The notes under the pieces: generated by a model | What the model saw: the letters and a program-made list of their open reading frames with translations, nothing else | What the model was told of the DNA's origin: nothing | Database searches by the model: none | Program-made: the position numbers and the translations under genes | DNA from: Cordilura impudica | Lineage: Eukaryota; Arthropoda; Insecta; Diptera; Scathophagidae | Reading direction: 5' to 3' | Length of the DNA: 64,000 nucleotides | Assembly: GCA_963682025.1 (NCBI GenBank) | Contig: OY821521.1 | Coordinates: 198,845,526 to 198,909,525 of the forward strand | Shown: positions 43,016 through 54,640 of the stretch, in pieces | Layout of the letters: the number at the start of each line of letters is the position of its first letter | Numbering within the stretch: position 1 is the stretch's first letter

Positions 43016-43327
43016 GTTCAGAAAATACACACATCAAATACACAATGTTTTGTTCTAAAGCAGCCAACACATATTTTTATTTTCATTTCAATTATGTGTG
43101 TTTCTAAATTTTGTACGGTGCCGAACACAATTATGACTGTGTTTCGTTTTAGTATTTCGTTAACACGTATTTTTTGTTTCGAACACGCATAAACCACACA
43201 GATTCGAGTGCAGCTTTATTTCAAGTTAGTGTTCTGGCACGTGTACTGCTAAAAAACAGAACATGTTCTTAAACGCGTACAACTAAAAAATAAAACATTA
43301 TTCACACGCGATCGGAAAAATCTGATA

Positions 43328-43541
43328 CACCCCTATAAAAACGACAACAATTGTTTCAACCAAATTTATTAAAAATTATAAAATCATTCATTAGCAATTA
43401 TAAAAAAATTAAATTTTTTAGTTTTATTATTATAATTATCTATATATTATTATTTTTATTTTTTTATAACAGCTAATGAACTATTTTAGTGTTTTTTTAA
43501 TAAATTGGGTTGAAACAATTGTTGTCGCTATTATAGGGGTG
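43328..43541. mobile_element. 214-bp MITE with CACCCCTATAA ends in TA
   Basis: The left CACCCCTATAAAAACGACAA and the complement of the right CACCCCTATAATAGCGACAA agree, and the match runs on through CAATTGTTTCAACC. TA borders both ends (43326-27 and 43542-43). The centre is very AT-rich. It is consistent with a Tc1/mariner-mobilised MITE. Confidence 0.75.
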
Positions 43542-43559
43542 TAACAGATCACTGATCAC

Positions 43560-45480
43560 CAAACACATACTCGTACATAATTTTGTATGTGTTTTCACAA
43601 ATATGTTGGTTGGTCATTTTAACTGGCCCTAATGATTAAGAAAATTTCAATGCATTCCAAGAAATTTCATTTAACTTTTGTTTTAGTCTGATTTGTGATA
43701 AAACTGCTTTCGTATGTGATGCATAAACGAACGAAATGAATAATACGCGAGTACCATTGAATTTTTATTACGGTGTCCACACGTACTTATGTTTGGACAC
43801 ACAAAGTGTTTGTCACGTTTCTGAGAAGCTACGATTTTTTTCTTTCTTAAAAATTCGATATTCTGGCAAAAATCGTAAGAAAAAATAAATGAAAGAAAAC
43901 AAACACAAAAACAAAAATACAAGAAACACCAACATTATCAGCAGCGCCATCAGCAGTCAAAACGCAATGGAAATTCAATCCAGCGATATGCACCATATAA
44001 CATCTGTTTAAAAATTCAATAATAGACTTATGAGTTTATTATTTCCTCAGATGCTAATTAGCTGTACACGTTTCACAGTTTTTCTTCTCATTTTATATTT
44101 TTCAATTCTTCACAATTAGTATCACATTAAAATTGTGGGGTATGGGGGGAGGGGGTAGTAACGGTGGTGGCGACATGATACTACATTTTAATTTAGTTTT
44201 GATTTTTTTTTTCTAAACTAAGTGTTGTGTTCGATTTTCTGTTTATAATTTTAACGCACGATTCTGGGGGGAATTTCGTTGTTAATCTAGCGTGACACTA
44301 CACACTCTGTGGCGTTATGATTATTTCCATATTATGTGCGTATTAGGACTTTTGATGAATTTTGGGCGCCTGCAATTAACCAATTTGTTAGTTAACACTT
44401 CACAGATAACTAATACGGCTCTTTGATTGAATGAATGACATGGTGAACATTTTGGGGGAGTTTTTTTTTTCTTCTCAGAAAATCTCTTATGAGCGAAAAT
44501 GTGTTAAAGCCAGTTTTAGGACATTCATAATGTGCGCTATTTCGCTAATTAATACTGATGAATTTTACGAGCATTTTAGTAAATAAATTGAACTCAATGA
44601 AATGGCGATTTTATTTTATTGGACAAAAAAAAATTCATTGAACTAATTTTTGTTTTTATTATTATTATTATTACCAGTTTTATATTTTCCCTTTGGGAAA
44701 TATATACAATTGAATATTTTTCATTTTCAAAAAAAAAAAAAAAATGAGTCTCGAACAATATATCGTTTTGTTTGAAATTTTCTATTTAAAAACTTTTATA
44801 ACCTGAAGTATGTTCGTACTTCACTTTATTAATAGTCTGTAGTTAATTATATTTTAGTATATTTTTGTTGCTTTTTTTTTCTTTTTGTTAGCTATTTTTT
44901 GGGCAAACATTTATTTATTATGCCACCGGTCATGACATCGTTGTTGTGTTGTGCTGTCGCTCTGATGTAATGGTGTCGAGTGGATGGAATGTGTAGAATG
45001 TGTGGGTGGATGGGTTGTTGTTTGGCTGTCTGCCTGGTGGCTGACACCTCAAAATTGTATTGATTATATGTATGTACGAGTACAACATACAAACATACAT
45101 ACTCGTTTAAATGGAAATTTCGTATTTTGGTTCGATAAATGCGACAATATTTACGACTTCAACTTAAATTAATTTTCAACATATTGTGCTGTTAAAATGT
45201 TTGCTGACAAATTTTAGGTCAAATGATCCTCATTTGTGTAATTGATTAGATTTTAAATTTCTTTGTATATAACATTAGAAGACATTTAAAATTTTACCTC
45301 TAAAAGAGGGAAAAATTGTTTTTGGATAGAAAAAACAAAAAAAAAAATAATAAATAAATATCGAGAGTATAGACACAACCAGGCCAGTGCCGGAGGTTTT
45401 TCAGTTGCGGAAAAATAAATACCCAAATTAATGAAGGACAACGTAGACGGGTAAAATTGTCAATTTTATTATTTACACTT
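43560..45480. other. AT-rich single-copy DNA; no gene seen
   Basis: It contains a G-rich stretch (44141-44175), ATTATTATTATTA at 44657 and a 14-bp A run at 44730. Nothing protein-like. A possible family A tip, TTTTATACCCTATACC, lies at 45482. Confidence 0.4.
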
Positions 45481-45583
45481 TTTTATACCCTATACCCTAT
45501 ATAAAGAATGAAATCGTTTATTTAAAAAATTGTGCTAAGAACATGAAAACTCAATAGTAGCATATGATCTTAGAGCAACTAAT

Positions 45584-46087
45584 GTGCCTACCGAACCAAA
45601 TGAAAATCTTTTTAATTTTTATCTTAAATTATATGAAATCGCAAAAATCACACCACCAAATATCAAATCAATTTTTCGCGTGAAAATAAATAAAAATACT
45701 CCCACTACTAATAGAAACACTCTCAACAATAAAAGAACACCAGATGCCGCTATTATTATTAAATTTCAATGTCCGTATGAAAGAAACTTTGTTCTGAAGT
45801 CAATAATCAGTTTTACTAAGTATCGTGGGGATTCATTACGTTTAAACTTAATTGGATATGATAGCTCGGTTCCCTTTTTCCTGAACGAAAACCTCACCCC
45901 CGATAACCACCATATATTACTACAAGTTCATAGATTGAAAAAATATGGACTAATATCAGCTGCTTTTACGAACCGAGGCCTTGCAACATGCATTAATGAA
46001 ATTGATAAACTCAAAAAGTTATATCCTGCTCAGGGCCCTGATGATAGAAGCAGATACGGTATCCATGATAAAACATTTCATGAATAA
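45584..46087 (+). pseudogene. LINE ORF1 fragment (Baculo_FP-like domain)
   Basis: A 167-residue open frame. Residues 35-165 hold AAIIIKFQCPYERNFVLKSI, FFLNENLTPDNHHILLQVH and RLKKYGLISAAFTNRGLA. This pattern (I.V.F.S...R..IL......, I..NE.LTP.N..L....R.LKK.G.....W..NG) is the domain shared by ORF1 proteins of CR1-like LINEs and baculovirus FP proteins, proposed to act in nucleic-acid binding. No CCHC knuckle or coiled coil precedes it here, so the N-terminus is probably missing. It lies 300 bp upstream of the endonuclease of the same element. Confidence 0.65.
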
Positions 46088-46383
46088 AACTAAAATTTAT
46101 AATCTTTTTTATCATTTTTGTATTGTTTTAAAATATTTCTTCTCTTCATTAGCTTATAAATCTTACATAATTTTCTATTTTCCCAAAAAACTCTTTAAAC
46201 ATCAGATTGAATTAACACTGTTTTGCAAAACTCGAGCCATAATTCAAAATTGTACGCACCATTTTGTTAATTTACCTAAATATTTTTTCATTATTTTTAG
46301 ATACAATTTGTTCTTATTTGTAAAAAAAAGACCAATGTTTATACAAATGCTTGCATTGCTTTTAGGATAGTTGGCTCAATAGT

Positions 46384-47303
46384 TGACAAGAATTCTCTCC
46401 CAAAGAACTTCTGGGCTCAATATTTGCCATATTAATGCTTAAAGTTTAAATAACAAAATAGATGAATTCCGATATATTTTTGAAGAATCTGGGGTTGATA
46501 TTTTGTGTATATCAGAATCTTGGTTTAATCCTAAAATTCAAGACAGTAGTTATGAAATAAGTGGCTATCGTCTTTTCCGAGCCGATAGGTACGCAAATGG
46601 TGGTGGTGCAGCTATTTATGCAAAATCATCAATATGCTGTAAACTTAGATGTAAATCACTAGCAGATGAAAAAATCGAGTATTTGTTTCTCGAAATTTTA
46701 AATAACAATAACCAAAAACTTTTAATTGGTTCCATTTATAAGCCTAATAAAGATACTGATTTTAATCCACTGCTAAACAAGTTAACAACACTTACCCTTG
46801 GTTACACTGATGTTATAATTGCTGGAGACTTCAATGAAAATATATTAGCTGATCGAAGTTTAAAGGATGATATGAATGCCATTGGATTGATGTTAGTTAA
46901 TTGTTCCATTGCAACTCACTTTACAAAGACTTCAAGTACACTACTTGATCTGTATTTCATTAATAATCATTCAAAACTATTACTCTTTGATCAGCTCTCC
47001 GCGTCCATGTTCTCAAAACAAGATTTAATTTTTTTGTCTTATGACTACAATATAAAAAATCAAGAACAATCGCAAACAATAAGGTTTAGAAACTTTAAAA
47101 GCTTAGATTTTCAATCGTTGGAAACTGAATTGTCGGCCATTTCATGGAACCAAGTCTTTCTCATAACAACCGTAGATGAGCAATGAACTTTTTTACAAAA
47201 CAATATTCTTTACTTATATGAAAAATATGTACCAATAAAGGTGAATAAAATACGAAATGGAAAACCATGGTTTTGTAGCGAAATAAAAACTTTGATCGCA
47301 GAA
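46384..47303 (+). pseudogene. LINE ORF2 endonuclease domain (outer element)
   Basis: An apurinic-type endonuclease domain: LNICHINA, then an in-frame TAA at 46440 where Gln is expected, SLNNKIDEF, DILCISESW (metal-binding Glu), GSIYKPN, IIAGDFNEN (catalytic Asp-x-Asn) and a decayed SKQDLIFLSYD (S.HDLI). It continues to KPWFCSEIKTLIA, where the RTE element interrupts it. The long open stretch 46503-47186 ends at a TGA. The active-site His near the end is replaced by Gln (KQD), so the enzyme would be dead even without the stops. Confidence 0.8.
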
Positions 47304-47311
47304 ACCATACA

Positions 47312-48471
47312 ATGAACAACAACAATAACGTACGGCCCTCAATCTCCGGAAACACGTGGGTGCTAAGAATCCACGGAGGTAAAACAAAACAAAAACTCAA
47401 CATCGGTACATGGAATGTACGAAGTCTTTATGAAGCTGGAAAACTAGCTAATACCATAGCCGAAATGAACAGGCTCAAAATTGACATACTCGGTGTAAGT
47501 GAAACGTGGTGGCCAGATATAACAATAACAATAACCACAGAAATGGCGTGGGAATTATCGTAAAAAATAACATAGCGAAATGCGTATCCGGATTTATACC
47601 AAAATCAGACAGAGTCATGCTTATAAAGCTACACGCCAGACCAATATATATAAATATTATTCAAATATATGCACCCACTGCTGATAAGAGTGACGAAGAA
47701 ATTGAAGTTTTTTATGATGAAATTAAAGATGTTATAAAAATGATGAAACCTCACGAGATAACCATCATTCAAGGAGATTTCAACGCTAAAGTAGGAGAAG
47801 ATAAAGTACCTGGTACAACAGGAAATTACGGATTAGGAGAAAGAAATGAAAGAGGCGACAGACTAATCCAATTCTGTCAGGAATACAAAATGACAATAAC
47901 TAACACACTGTTCTGCCTTCCGTCAAGACGACTCTATACCTGGAAATCCCCACAGGATAGAAGAGGTAACATTGTGAGGAATCAAATTGATTACATACTT
48001 ATAAATAAACGCTATTGCTCAACTATAGCAAAAACTTCAACGTACCCAGGGGCGGACGTACCATCGGACCACAATCTCCTAATGGCAAACTTGTACCTAA
48101 AACTCTCCTTAACCAAAAGGAGAAAGGTACGCAGGAAACTAGATATGGGAAAACTCGAAGTACCCGCTATTCGAACAAATGTAAAGGAGCGAATAAATCG
48201 AGAACTAAATAACGTTAGTAGAGAAGAGACTGAAAATGTATGGAGTTCTGTTAAAAACACATTAAAATCAATAGCAGACAATACACTGGGAAACAGCGAA
48301 AGAGCTCAAAGAAAAGAATGGATGACAATGGAAATATTAGAACTAATGAAAGAACGTAGCAAATATAAAAACTCAAATTATGAGCTATATTATGAATTAA
48401 ATAGGGAGATTCAAACGGCAATACAGATAGCAAAGAACGAACACCTGAATAGACAATGCCAGGAGATCTAA
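47312..48471 (+). pseudogene. RTE ORF: AP-endonuclease domain
   Basis: 47312-47560 reads KLNIGTWNVRSLYEAGKL, then RLKIDILGVSETWW (catalytic Glu). A frameshift near 47510-47560 moves to the frame ending at 48471: NGVGIIVKNN, IIQIYAPT, IIQGDFNAKVG (Asp-x-Asn), NQIDYILINKR and VPSDHNLLMA (SDH with the catalytic His). All endonuclease signature residues survive; only the frameshift breaks the domain. The linker runs to a TAA at 48469. The TWNVRSLY and GDFNAKVG forms are characteristic of RTE/BovB-type elements. Confidence 0.85.
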
Positions 48472-48529
48472 AGATTACAATACTTGCATGAGGACTTTAA
48501 TCTCCACAAAAACTAAAAGAAGCCGTAGG

Positions 48530-49761
48530 AATATACCGCAAATCAACCACAGTTGTACTATACAACAACAACGAAGCTGTTTTCGATATTACAGAAAAGA
48601 AGACTATATGGACTGAATATATTAGAAAATTGTTTACTGATAGAATCCGATCAAATTATGAAGCGCAAATGCAACAACCACTAACAGGATCTTTTATCAC
48701 TAAAACGGAGGTGGAATCTGCAGTAAGGTCTATAAGAGACAAAAAAGCCTGTGGTCCTGATGAAATTCCTTCTGAAATACTGAATTTGATAGACGACGAC
48801 AATATCCAACTATTAATAGATTTGTTTAACTACATCTATGATACGGGTCAATACCCACAAGATTGGCTTAGATCAACATTTATAACCATAAAAACACCCA
48901 AAATATTGTAATGATTATAGGCTTATCAGCCTAATGAGCCATGCCCTAAAAATATTCCTCAGAATAATTCACTCCAGAATTTATGAAAAATGCGAGAAGG
49001 CAATGGGCGCATCTCAGATTGGCTTTAAAGAAGGAATGGGCACCGGCGAAGCACTATTTTCTATACAGATATTGGTTCAGAAATGCAGAAATGTACAGAA
49101 GTATGTTTTCTTGTGCTTTATTGATTACGAAAAAGCTTTCGACACAGTGCGACATGATAAAATGATGGAAATTCTTATGTCCATATGTATAGACGACAAC
49201 GAAATTAGATGCATTAGGAGCCTGTATTGGCATCAAACAGCGCAAGTAGATATCAACGGTGAGCTGACGGAAAATATAATAATTTCCAGAAGAGTCAGAC
49301 AAGGCTGTATATTGTCTCCATTATTATTCAATATCTACTCCGAAAAATTTTTTCCTGAATCCATCAGCAACGTTCGAAAGGGCATATATATAAACGGCAC
49401 ATTTCCTAACAACATTAGATATGCTGATTACACTACCTTACTAGCTGATAGTATGTCGGGGCTTCAAGATCTAGTGGAGAAACTGACGACATACAGTGAA
49501 GCATACGGTCTGAAGATTAATATACGAAAAACAAAATACATGATCATTAGCAGAAAAAATAACCACAACATAACCAGCTTAAAAATACAAGACTCCTACG
49601 TCGACAGAGTACATAGTTTTAAATATCTCGGCGTTACGCTGAATGACAAATGGGATGGTTCAAATGAAATAAGATACAGTATCGAAATGGCAAGAGACGC
49701 ATTTTTCAAAAATATAAAAAAGTTTTCACCAGCCATGACATTAATCTTGAAACGAAGTTAA
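48530..49761 (+). pseudogene. RTE ORF: reverse transcriptase domain
   Basis: RT blocks in order: KKACGPDEIPSEIL (48745), WLRSTFITI.KTPK with a shift at about 48905, YRLISLMSHALKIF, IYEKCEKAMGASQIGFKEGM, FLCFIDYEKAFDTV (first catalytic Asp, 49125), RRVRQGCILSPLLFNIYSE (49290), IRYADYTTLLAD (49417) and FKYLGVTLND. The catalytic YADD box reads YADY: the codon at 49429-49431 is TAC, so the second essential Asp is lost. The frame ends at 49759 and the C-terminal part continues in another frame at 49803. Confidence 0.85.
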
Positions 49762-50198
49762 GATTTATCAAGTCATATGTATGGTCAGTCCTGCTATATG
49801 CGATGGAGGCATGGACCATTAAAGCAGTGGACATAAAGAGACTGGAGGCCTTTGAAATGTGGATTTATCGAAGGATACTTAAAATACCATGGACAAATTT
49901 TATATCGAATAACGAAGTTTTAAGAAAAGTTCACCGCGTAAGAGAACTTGTCCCCACTATACAGAGACGAAAGACAGCATATTTGGGCCATATTATGAGA
50001 AACCCAAAATATAAGATGCTACAAGTTACTACGAGAGCAAATATTGAAGGAATACCCACTAGAGGCAGAAAGGAAACAACATGGCTTCAAAATATTCAGG
50101 CGTGGACTGGTATCCGAGATGTAGGAAATCTTCTAAGCAAGGCGAGAAATTTTAAAAACCTTATGAATTTATTGAAATGTAATTGTATTGCTCACTAA
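49762..50198 (+). pseudogene. RTE ORF: C-terminal region after the RT
   Basis: Reads YAMEAWTIKAVDIKRLEAFE, MWIYRRILKIPW, NNEVLRKV, RRKTAYLGHIMR, GRKETTWLQNIQAWTG, to the stop at 50196. This Trp/Arg-rich tail (AFEMW.YRR.L.I.W......L..GH..R....GR....WL..I..W) is conserved in RTE/BovB-type polymerases. It is one frameshift away from the RT block. Confidence 0.85.
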
Positions 50199-50234
50199 CA
50201 TTCGAAAATCGAATAGGCAAATAAAGAAGAAGAA

Positions 50235-50996
50235 GATCGCAGAAAGAAATTTAGCCTATGAAAGATGGAAGCGATTTAGAACAACCGAGCTATATAATGC
50301 TGTTAAAAATGCTAGAAGGAAAGTGAATTCAAAAATAAGATACTCAAAATCATTATTTTATAAAAAAAAAAGTTTGAATCAGATGTTTGTTCGAAGAAAA
50401 AGTGGAGAGAAATTCAAAATTTAGGTATTATTAACAGTACAACTAAAATTGGCACTGCAATTGATATTAATCAACTGAATATTGAATTTACCAATATTCC
50501 AGTGCCAGAAGTGAATGTTAACTTTTATAATAATTTTTCTAATATCATGAATATAAATAGTGATAACTCTAATGGTACTCTATGTTTTAATTTTATATAT
50601 TTCACACAAGAAGACGTTCTAGAATCTTTTCTTTATTAAGTATTAAATCGAACTCTGTGGGATATGATGGAATTCACCAAAATTTATGAAGATAATCATT
50701 ACTTATATTATTTTACATATGACACATCTTTTCAACACGATTCTTACTACTTCTACTTTTCCATCAGCGTGGAAACACTACCTTTTCTACATGGATGAAC
50801 CACTTTTTACATCAAAATTCTCTTCTCACCACCAAGCAATCTGGTTTCAGACCAAAACACAGTTGTATTTCTGCCTTAATTGAAGTTACAGAGGAGCTTA
50901 GAGCGAATATTGATAACAGTATGGTATCATTTCTCATTTTGCTTAATCATTCTACGGCATTTGATACAGTAGACTTTTCAATTCTTTGCCAAAAAC
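50235..50996 (+). pseudogene. Outer LINE ORF2, linker and first RT blocks
   Basis: It resumes exactly where 47303 stopped: AERNLAYERWKRFRTTELYN, KNARRKVNSKIRYSK, then a decayed stretch. The RT blocks LTTKQSGFRPKHSCISALIE, VTEELRANIDNSMVSF and STAFDTVDFSIL (catalytic Asp of AFDT) follow. This pattern (QSGFR..HST..AL..V.......D......LLDLSKAFDTVDH..LL) belongs to CR1/Jockey-group LINEs. It is cut at 50996 by the hAT element and continues at 52524. Confidence 0.8.
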
Positions 50997-51349
50997 CAGT
51001 GTTGCCATTTTAGCATTTTAGTTGCTAGATTTAGCAACTTTTTTGTCGTTTAGCATCCAAAATTTATGAAAAGATGCTAGATGCTAACTTAGCATCTTTT
51101 ATTAATAAAAAGTTTCTTTTAGCATCTTTTTTTTTTTTTTATCATTATTTTTGAATATACAATTTTAATTGTAATGGTAATGATATGTTTTATTTTCTCA
51201 AAGTGTAATATGATAATTTTGCTCTGCTCGTTTCTTCCAACAAATATAACAAAACAATTTGAAATAGAGGAATGTAAACACCAACAACAGTTTTTAATGA
51301 ATTAAAAAGTCGATTGCCAAAAAATATTATTGTATTACAAAAATGACAA

Positions 51350-51797
51350 AATTTTCAATACAAACCATATTAAATTTAAATTTATATCATCTGAAAGAGA
51401 AAAATTCAAATCCAATGGAGTTATATCACAGAACAATATTGGGATACAACACTGAATACAACCTCTTTATGGATTAAAGTGAACAAAAATTATATTGGCG
51501 AAAATCCATTTAAAGAGTTATCAACATTTGTATTGTCTTTATTAGTTTTACCTTTCTCAAAAGCCGAAGTTGAACGTTTGTTTAGTTTAGTTAAAAGCAA
51601 ACTTGAACAGAATAAAATCTGAGTTATTATGTTCTGTAATACGTATAAAAGAAGGTGTGAAATTGAAAAATGGGTGCTGTTACACTTACAATATACCGAG
51701 CGATAAAAGTCGATCGTCAGAAAAATATCAGAGCCAAGAAGAACTTGAAGATGAAAACATCACAGAAATATTAGATACCATAAACCAATTATTGTAA
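51350..51797 (+). pseudogene. hAT transposase C-terminal (dimerisation domain) relic
   Basis: In broken frames around 51470-51620: WIKVNKNYIGENPFKELSTF, then VLSLLVLPFSKAEVERLFSL and VKSKLEQNK, then SELLCSVIRIKEGVK (51610-51660). This is the hAT C-terminal dimerisation domain (FP.L...A..LL.IP.S.A..ER.FS......R..L......L..I). A 64-residue tail, open from 51603 to 51797, is acidic. The BED finger and most of the RNase H-like catalytic domain are missing. Confidence 0.8.
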
Positions 51798-52159
51798 CTA
51801 ACAGATTCCAGCCCTCGAAATTCGAGTGCAAATTCTAGGAAATTTTATTTTTTTCATCCTAAAAGTATGCTAATCAATTATAGCCAATTCACAAATCAAC
51901 ACAAAAAACTAACTCATTTTTATTACAAACACATTAACAAATTTAATACACACACATAGCATATGTATAAATTTATGTATGTGTTAGTAGCAACTTTAAA
52001 TGCAATTTACTCAAAATAAAGAAAAAAATTTAAAAATCTGTAAATCTGCAAAACGGCTAAAAAAGAAATGCCTTTCTAATATGTTTGGTCAAAATCGGGA
52101 TAAAACGGCAGAACAAAACATCGGTCACAAGAAATCGCCTAGCCTATTAATATTATAGA
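51798..52159 (-). mobile_element. Helitron-like element, copy H6, nested in the hAT
   Basis: Minus-strand start TCTATAATATTAATAGGCTA, end CTG plus TTAG (51798-51801). The plus-strand flanks are A (51797) and T (52160). Confidence 0.8.
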
Positions 52160-52523
52160 TATAATCGTATCTTTTGATAATGTAAATTCTGTTATATTTG
52201 AAATTAAAAAAAAACCCCCCTCCTAAATTAAAAATATTTAATTTAAAATTAAAAAATCTCAATTTGATGTTAAAAAAAATTTACAGATGAAATCCAAAAT
52301 AATTTTAATTAAAATTTAAAAAATATAAATCGAAACTTATGTTTTATATTAATTTTTCGATTTAAAAACCAAGGAATTTATAAATAAGTATTTAGTTTTT
52401 CAATATAAAGGTAATGAAATTTGAAAAAAAAAAAAATTTGCATCTTTTTTTGGACTCCAGTACGTTTTAGCATCTTTTTTTTGCAATTTAGCATCTTTAC
52501 AATTTCAAATTATGGCAACACTG

Positions 52524-52665
52524 CCAAAAGCGAGGAACATGTTTCACTTTGCACCAACTGCTGTAAAGCTTATTTATTCATATTTGTGTGACAGAAGCCA
52601 ATCAGAAATAACACAGAACAAAATATGGAATATTTGCAATCAAATGAATAATAATTATAATTGCA
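52524..52665 (+). pseudogene. Outer LINE ORF2, further RT block
   Basis: KARNMFHFAPTAVKLIYSYL followed by CDRSQSEI matches the LINE RT segment L...FNFS..AV.LI.SYL.DR.Q.V, just after AFDTVDH..L. It is directly collinear with the frame that stops at 50996. It ends before the Helitron-like copy H7; the YADD box is not found beyond it. Confidence 0.75.
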
Positions 52666-52672
52666 TGGATAA

Positions 52673-53041
52673 TCCATAATATTAATCGGCTAGGCGATTT
52701 TTTGTGACTGATTTTTTGCTCTACCGTTTTATCCAGATTTTGACCAAACGTATATTATTTGAAACGTATTTCTTTTTAGCCGGTTTGCAGATTTACAGAT
52801 TTTTAAATTTTTTTCTTTATTTTGAGTAAATTGCATTTAAAGTAGCTACTGACACATACATAAAATTATAAAATGCTATTGTGTGTGTGTTCATTAAATT
52901 TGTTAATGTGTTTGTAATAAAAATGAGGTTGTTTTTTGTGTTGATTTGTGAATTGGCTATAATTGATTAGGGTCTTTATTTAATGAAAAAATAAAATTTC
53001 CTAGAATTTGCGCTCGAATTTCGAGGGCTGGAATCTGCTAG
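52673..53041 (+). mobile_element. Helitron-like element, copy H7
   Basis: TCCATAATATTAATCGGCTA start preceded by A (52672). CTGCTAG end at 53041 followed by T. The palindrome CTCGAATTTCGAG is at about 53011-53023. 369 bp. Confidence 0.85.
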
Positions 53042-53342
53042 TAATTATAAATACGAAAAAACATAGTATTAGTAAAAAACAATAATAAAGAGAACCTCCC
53101 ATTGTTACAAATGCTATTAAAAACCATTGCAGTTTGTTTTTAAAGGTTGTTTTTTACCCACATATGTATAAAATGTTTTAATAAATAAGAAAGATTCAAA
53201 AAATAAAAACCCTTATTTTCATATCAAATTCAGAATCATTGCGCTAATGTTCAGCAGAATTATTTTGCAAAAATTAACAAATTTGACAAAAAAAAAAAAA
53301 CGATAAATTTTTCTGTAGTAATAGCAAGACTATTAGATAATA

Positions 53343-53694
53343 CTAGCAGATTCCAGCCCTCGAAATTCGAGTGCAAATTCTAGTAAATTTTATTTTTTAT
53401 TAAATAAAGACTATAAAGGTATGCTAATCAATTACAGCCAAACTGATTTTTATTACAAACACATTAACAAATTAATTAAACACACACATAGCATTGTATA
53501 ATTATATGTATGTGTTAGTAGCAGCTTTAAATGCAATTTACTCAAAATAAAGGGAAAAATTAAAAAATCTGTAAATCTGCAAAATGGCTAAAAAGAAATA
53601 TCTTTCAAATAATATACGTTTGGTCAAAATCGGAATAAAACGGTAGAACAAAACATCGGACACAAAAAAACGCCTAGCCTATTAATATTATAGA
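53343..53694 (-). mobile_element. Helitron-like element, copy H8
   Basis: Minus-strand start TCTATAATATTAATAGGCTA (from 53694), 3' CTAG at 53343-53346, flanks A and T. It faces H7 across 300 bp of AT-rich sequence. Confidence 0.85.
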
Positions 53695-54019
53695 TTACTA
53701 ACGTTTTCTTAAGTGGAAATATTCTTTGAGTGTAAACAAATTTGCAAATTCGACAGCAAGATTTTTTTAATTTTTCAGTAGTAATAGTAAAATTTCCAGT
53801 TTATTTTACTTTTTTATTTTGGTAAAAATTTTTTTGAGTGTAACATTAAAAAAAATCCAATTATTACAAGAAATGCTTGTAATTATTATTAAAATTCAAA
53901 TAAGACATTTTTAACAAATAAAAAAAATAAAAACCCATATTTCACGCTAAAAGTTAAAAAAAATTAAAAGTTCAATTTTGACCTGGAATTTCTTAAAAAG
54001 TACTTATTCAATTTTAATG

Positions 54020-54640
54020 AAATTAAAAAAGACTCAAGCTCAACTAAATATCTACCCACTAGAAAAAGAATTACTAAAATATTTTGATCGGTTCAAAAGA
54101 AACAGAATTTTGGCCAATGAAAATCAATTTTCAGCCACTGTGCGCCGTTCATTATGCAGCAGGAGTATTATTTTATGAAACATAATTTCGATTTCCGTGC
54201 TCTTTTTTTGCCTATACAATTTTTTGCAGCGATCCTGTCTGGAACTTTTTGGATTTTGTATGTTTTTAAACATGCATTGGTTTCAACTTTTCGCACCAAA
54301 TATTCCGAGCAAAACGTGATTATTTTCTACCGGATGTGATGGGAGCTCTTTTCAATATGCTTTCTATTTTCCTGACCTTACAAACATCATGTGGCTCTTT
54401 CTTGCTTCCTGAACCATGTTTCCTATCAATGGCAACATTCTGCTGATACTTTCTAATAACATTGGAAACAGTTTGACGGCAGACCTTTCACTCTTTGACC
54501 AACTTTTTGTAGGACTAAGTTGGATTTTGTTGAAAATATTTAATAATTTTAGCACGTACTTCTATTTCGTCATTCACTTTAATCAAACTAACAATAAGAG
54601 AATGGGATTGTCATTAAGCATTAATAACTGACATATTTTC
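54020..54640 (-). pseudogene. Tc1/mariner-superfamily transposase N-terminal relic
   Basis: Minus strand near 54580-54370, with frameshifts: NDEIEVRAKIIKYFQQNPT, SYKKLVKE.KVCRQTVSNVI, RKYQQNVAIDRKHGSGSKKE. It resembles the N-terminal HTH plus basic linker (S..KLAKEL.VS..TV.NVI.RY......RK.GSGRKKG) of a mariner-related transposase group. Further down, HTKSKKFQTGSLQK (about 54240) could be the next DNA-binding segment. No catalytic motif seen. Bases 53695-54019 are AT-rich without features. Confidence 0.5.

Larger units (their letters stand above)
47304..50234 (+). mobile_element. RTE-type LINE, near full length, inserted in the outer LINE
   Basis: Flanked by the 10-bp duplication GATCGCAGAA (47294-47303 and 50235-50244). 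The 3' end is the short repeat AAATAAAGAAGAAGAA, as RTE elements typically end in small microsatellites. 2.93 kb, close to the usual 3.2 kb, with one ORF (endonuclease + RT) broken by a few stops and frameshifts. Confidence 0.85.
50997..52523 (+). mobile_element. hAT-type transposon inserted in the LINE RT region
   Basis: Ends CAGTGTTGCCAT and ATGGCAACACTG, a perfect 12-bp inverted repeat. Flanked by the 8-bp duplication CCAAAAAC / CCAAAAGC (50989-50996 and 52524-52531, one mismatch). TTTAGCATC/GATGCTA motifs repeat near both ends (51015-51130 and 52440-52500), likely transposase sites. It contains a transposase relic and the Helitron-like copy H6. 1527 bp. Confidence 0.9.
45500..52665 (+). 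mobile_element. CR1/Jockey-like LINE, interrupted by RTE and hAT elements
   Basis: Collinear pieces of one LINE: an ORF1 fragment (45584-46087), endonuclease (46384-47303), linker and first RT blocks (50235-50996), and a further RT block (52524-52665). The interruptions are an RTE LINE with a 10-bp duplication and a hAT element with an 8-bp duplication. The 3' half of the RT is not seen after the Helitron-like copy at 52673. Confidence 0.8.

Noticed and set aside
46105..46370. Frame between LINE ORF1 and endonuclease (Phe/Lys-rich)
   Set aside because: It lies in the inter-ORF region of the LINE and shows no domain; overlaps the end of ORF1 in another frame.
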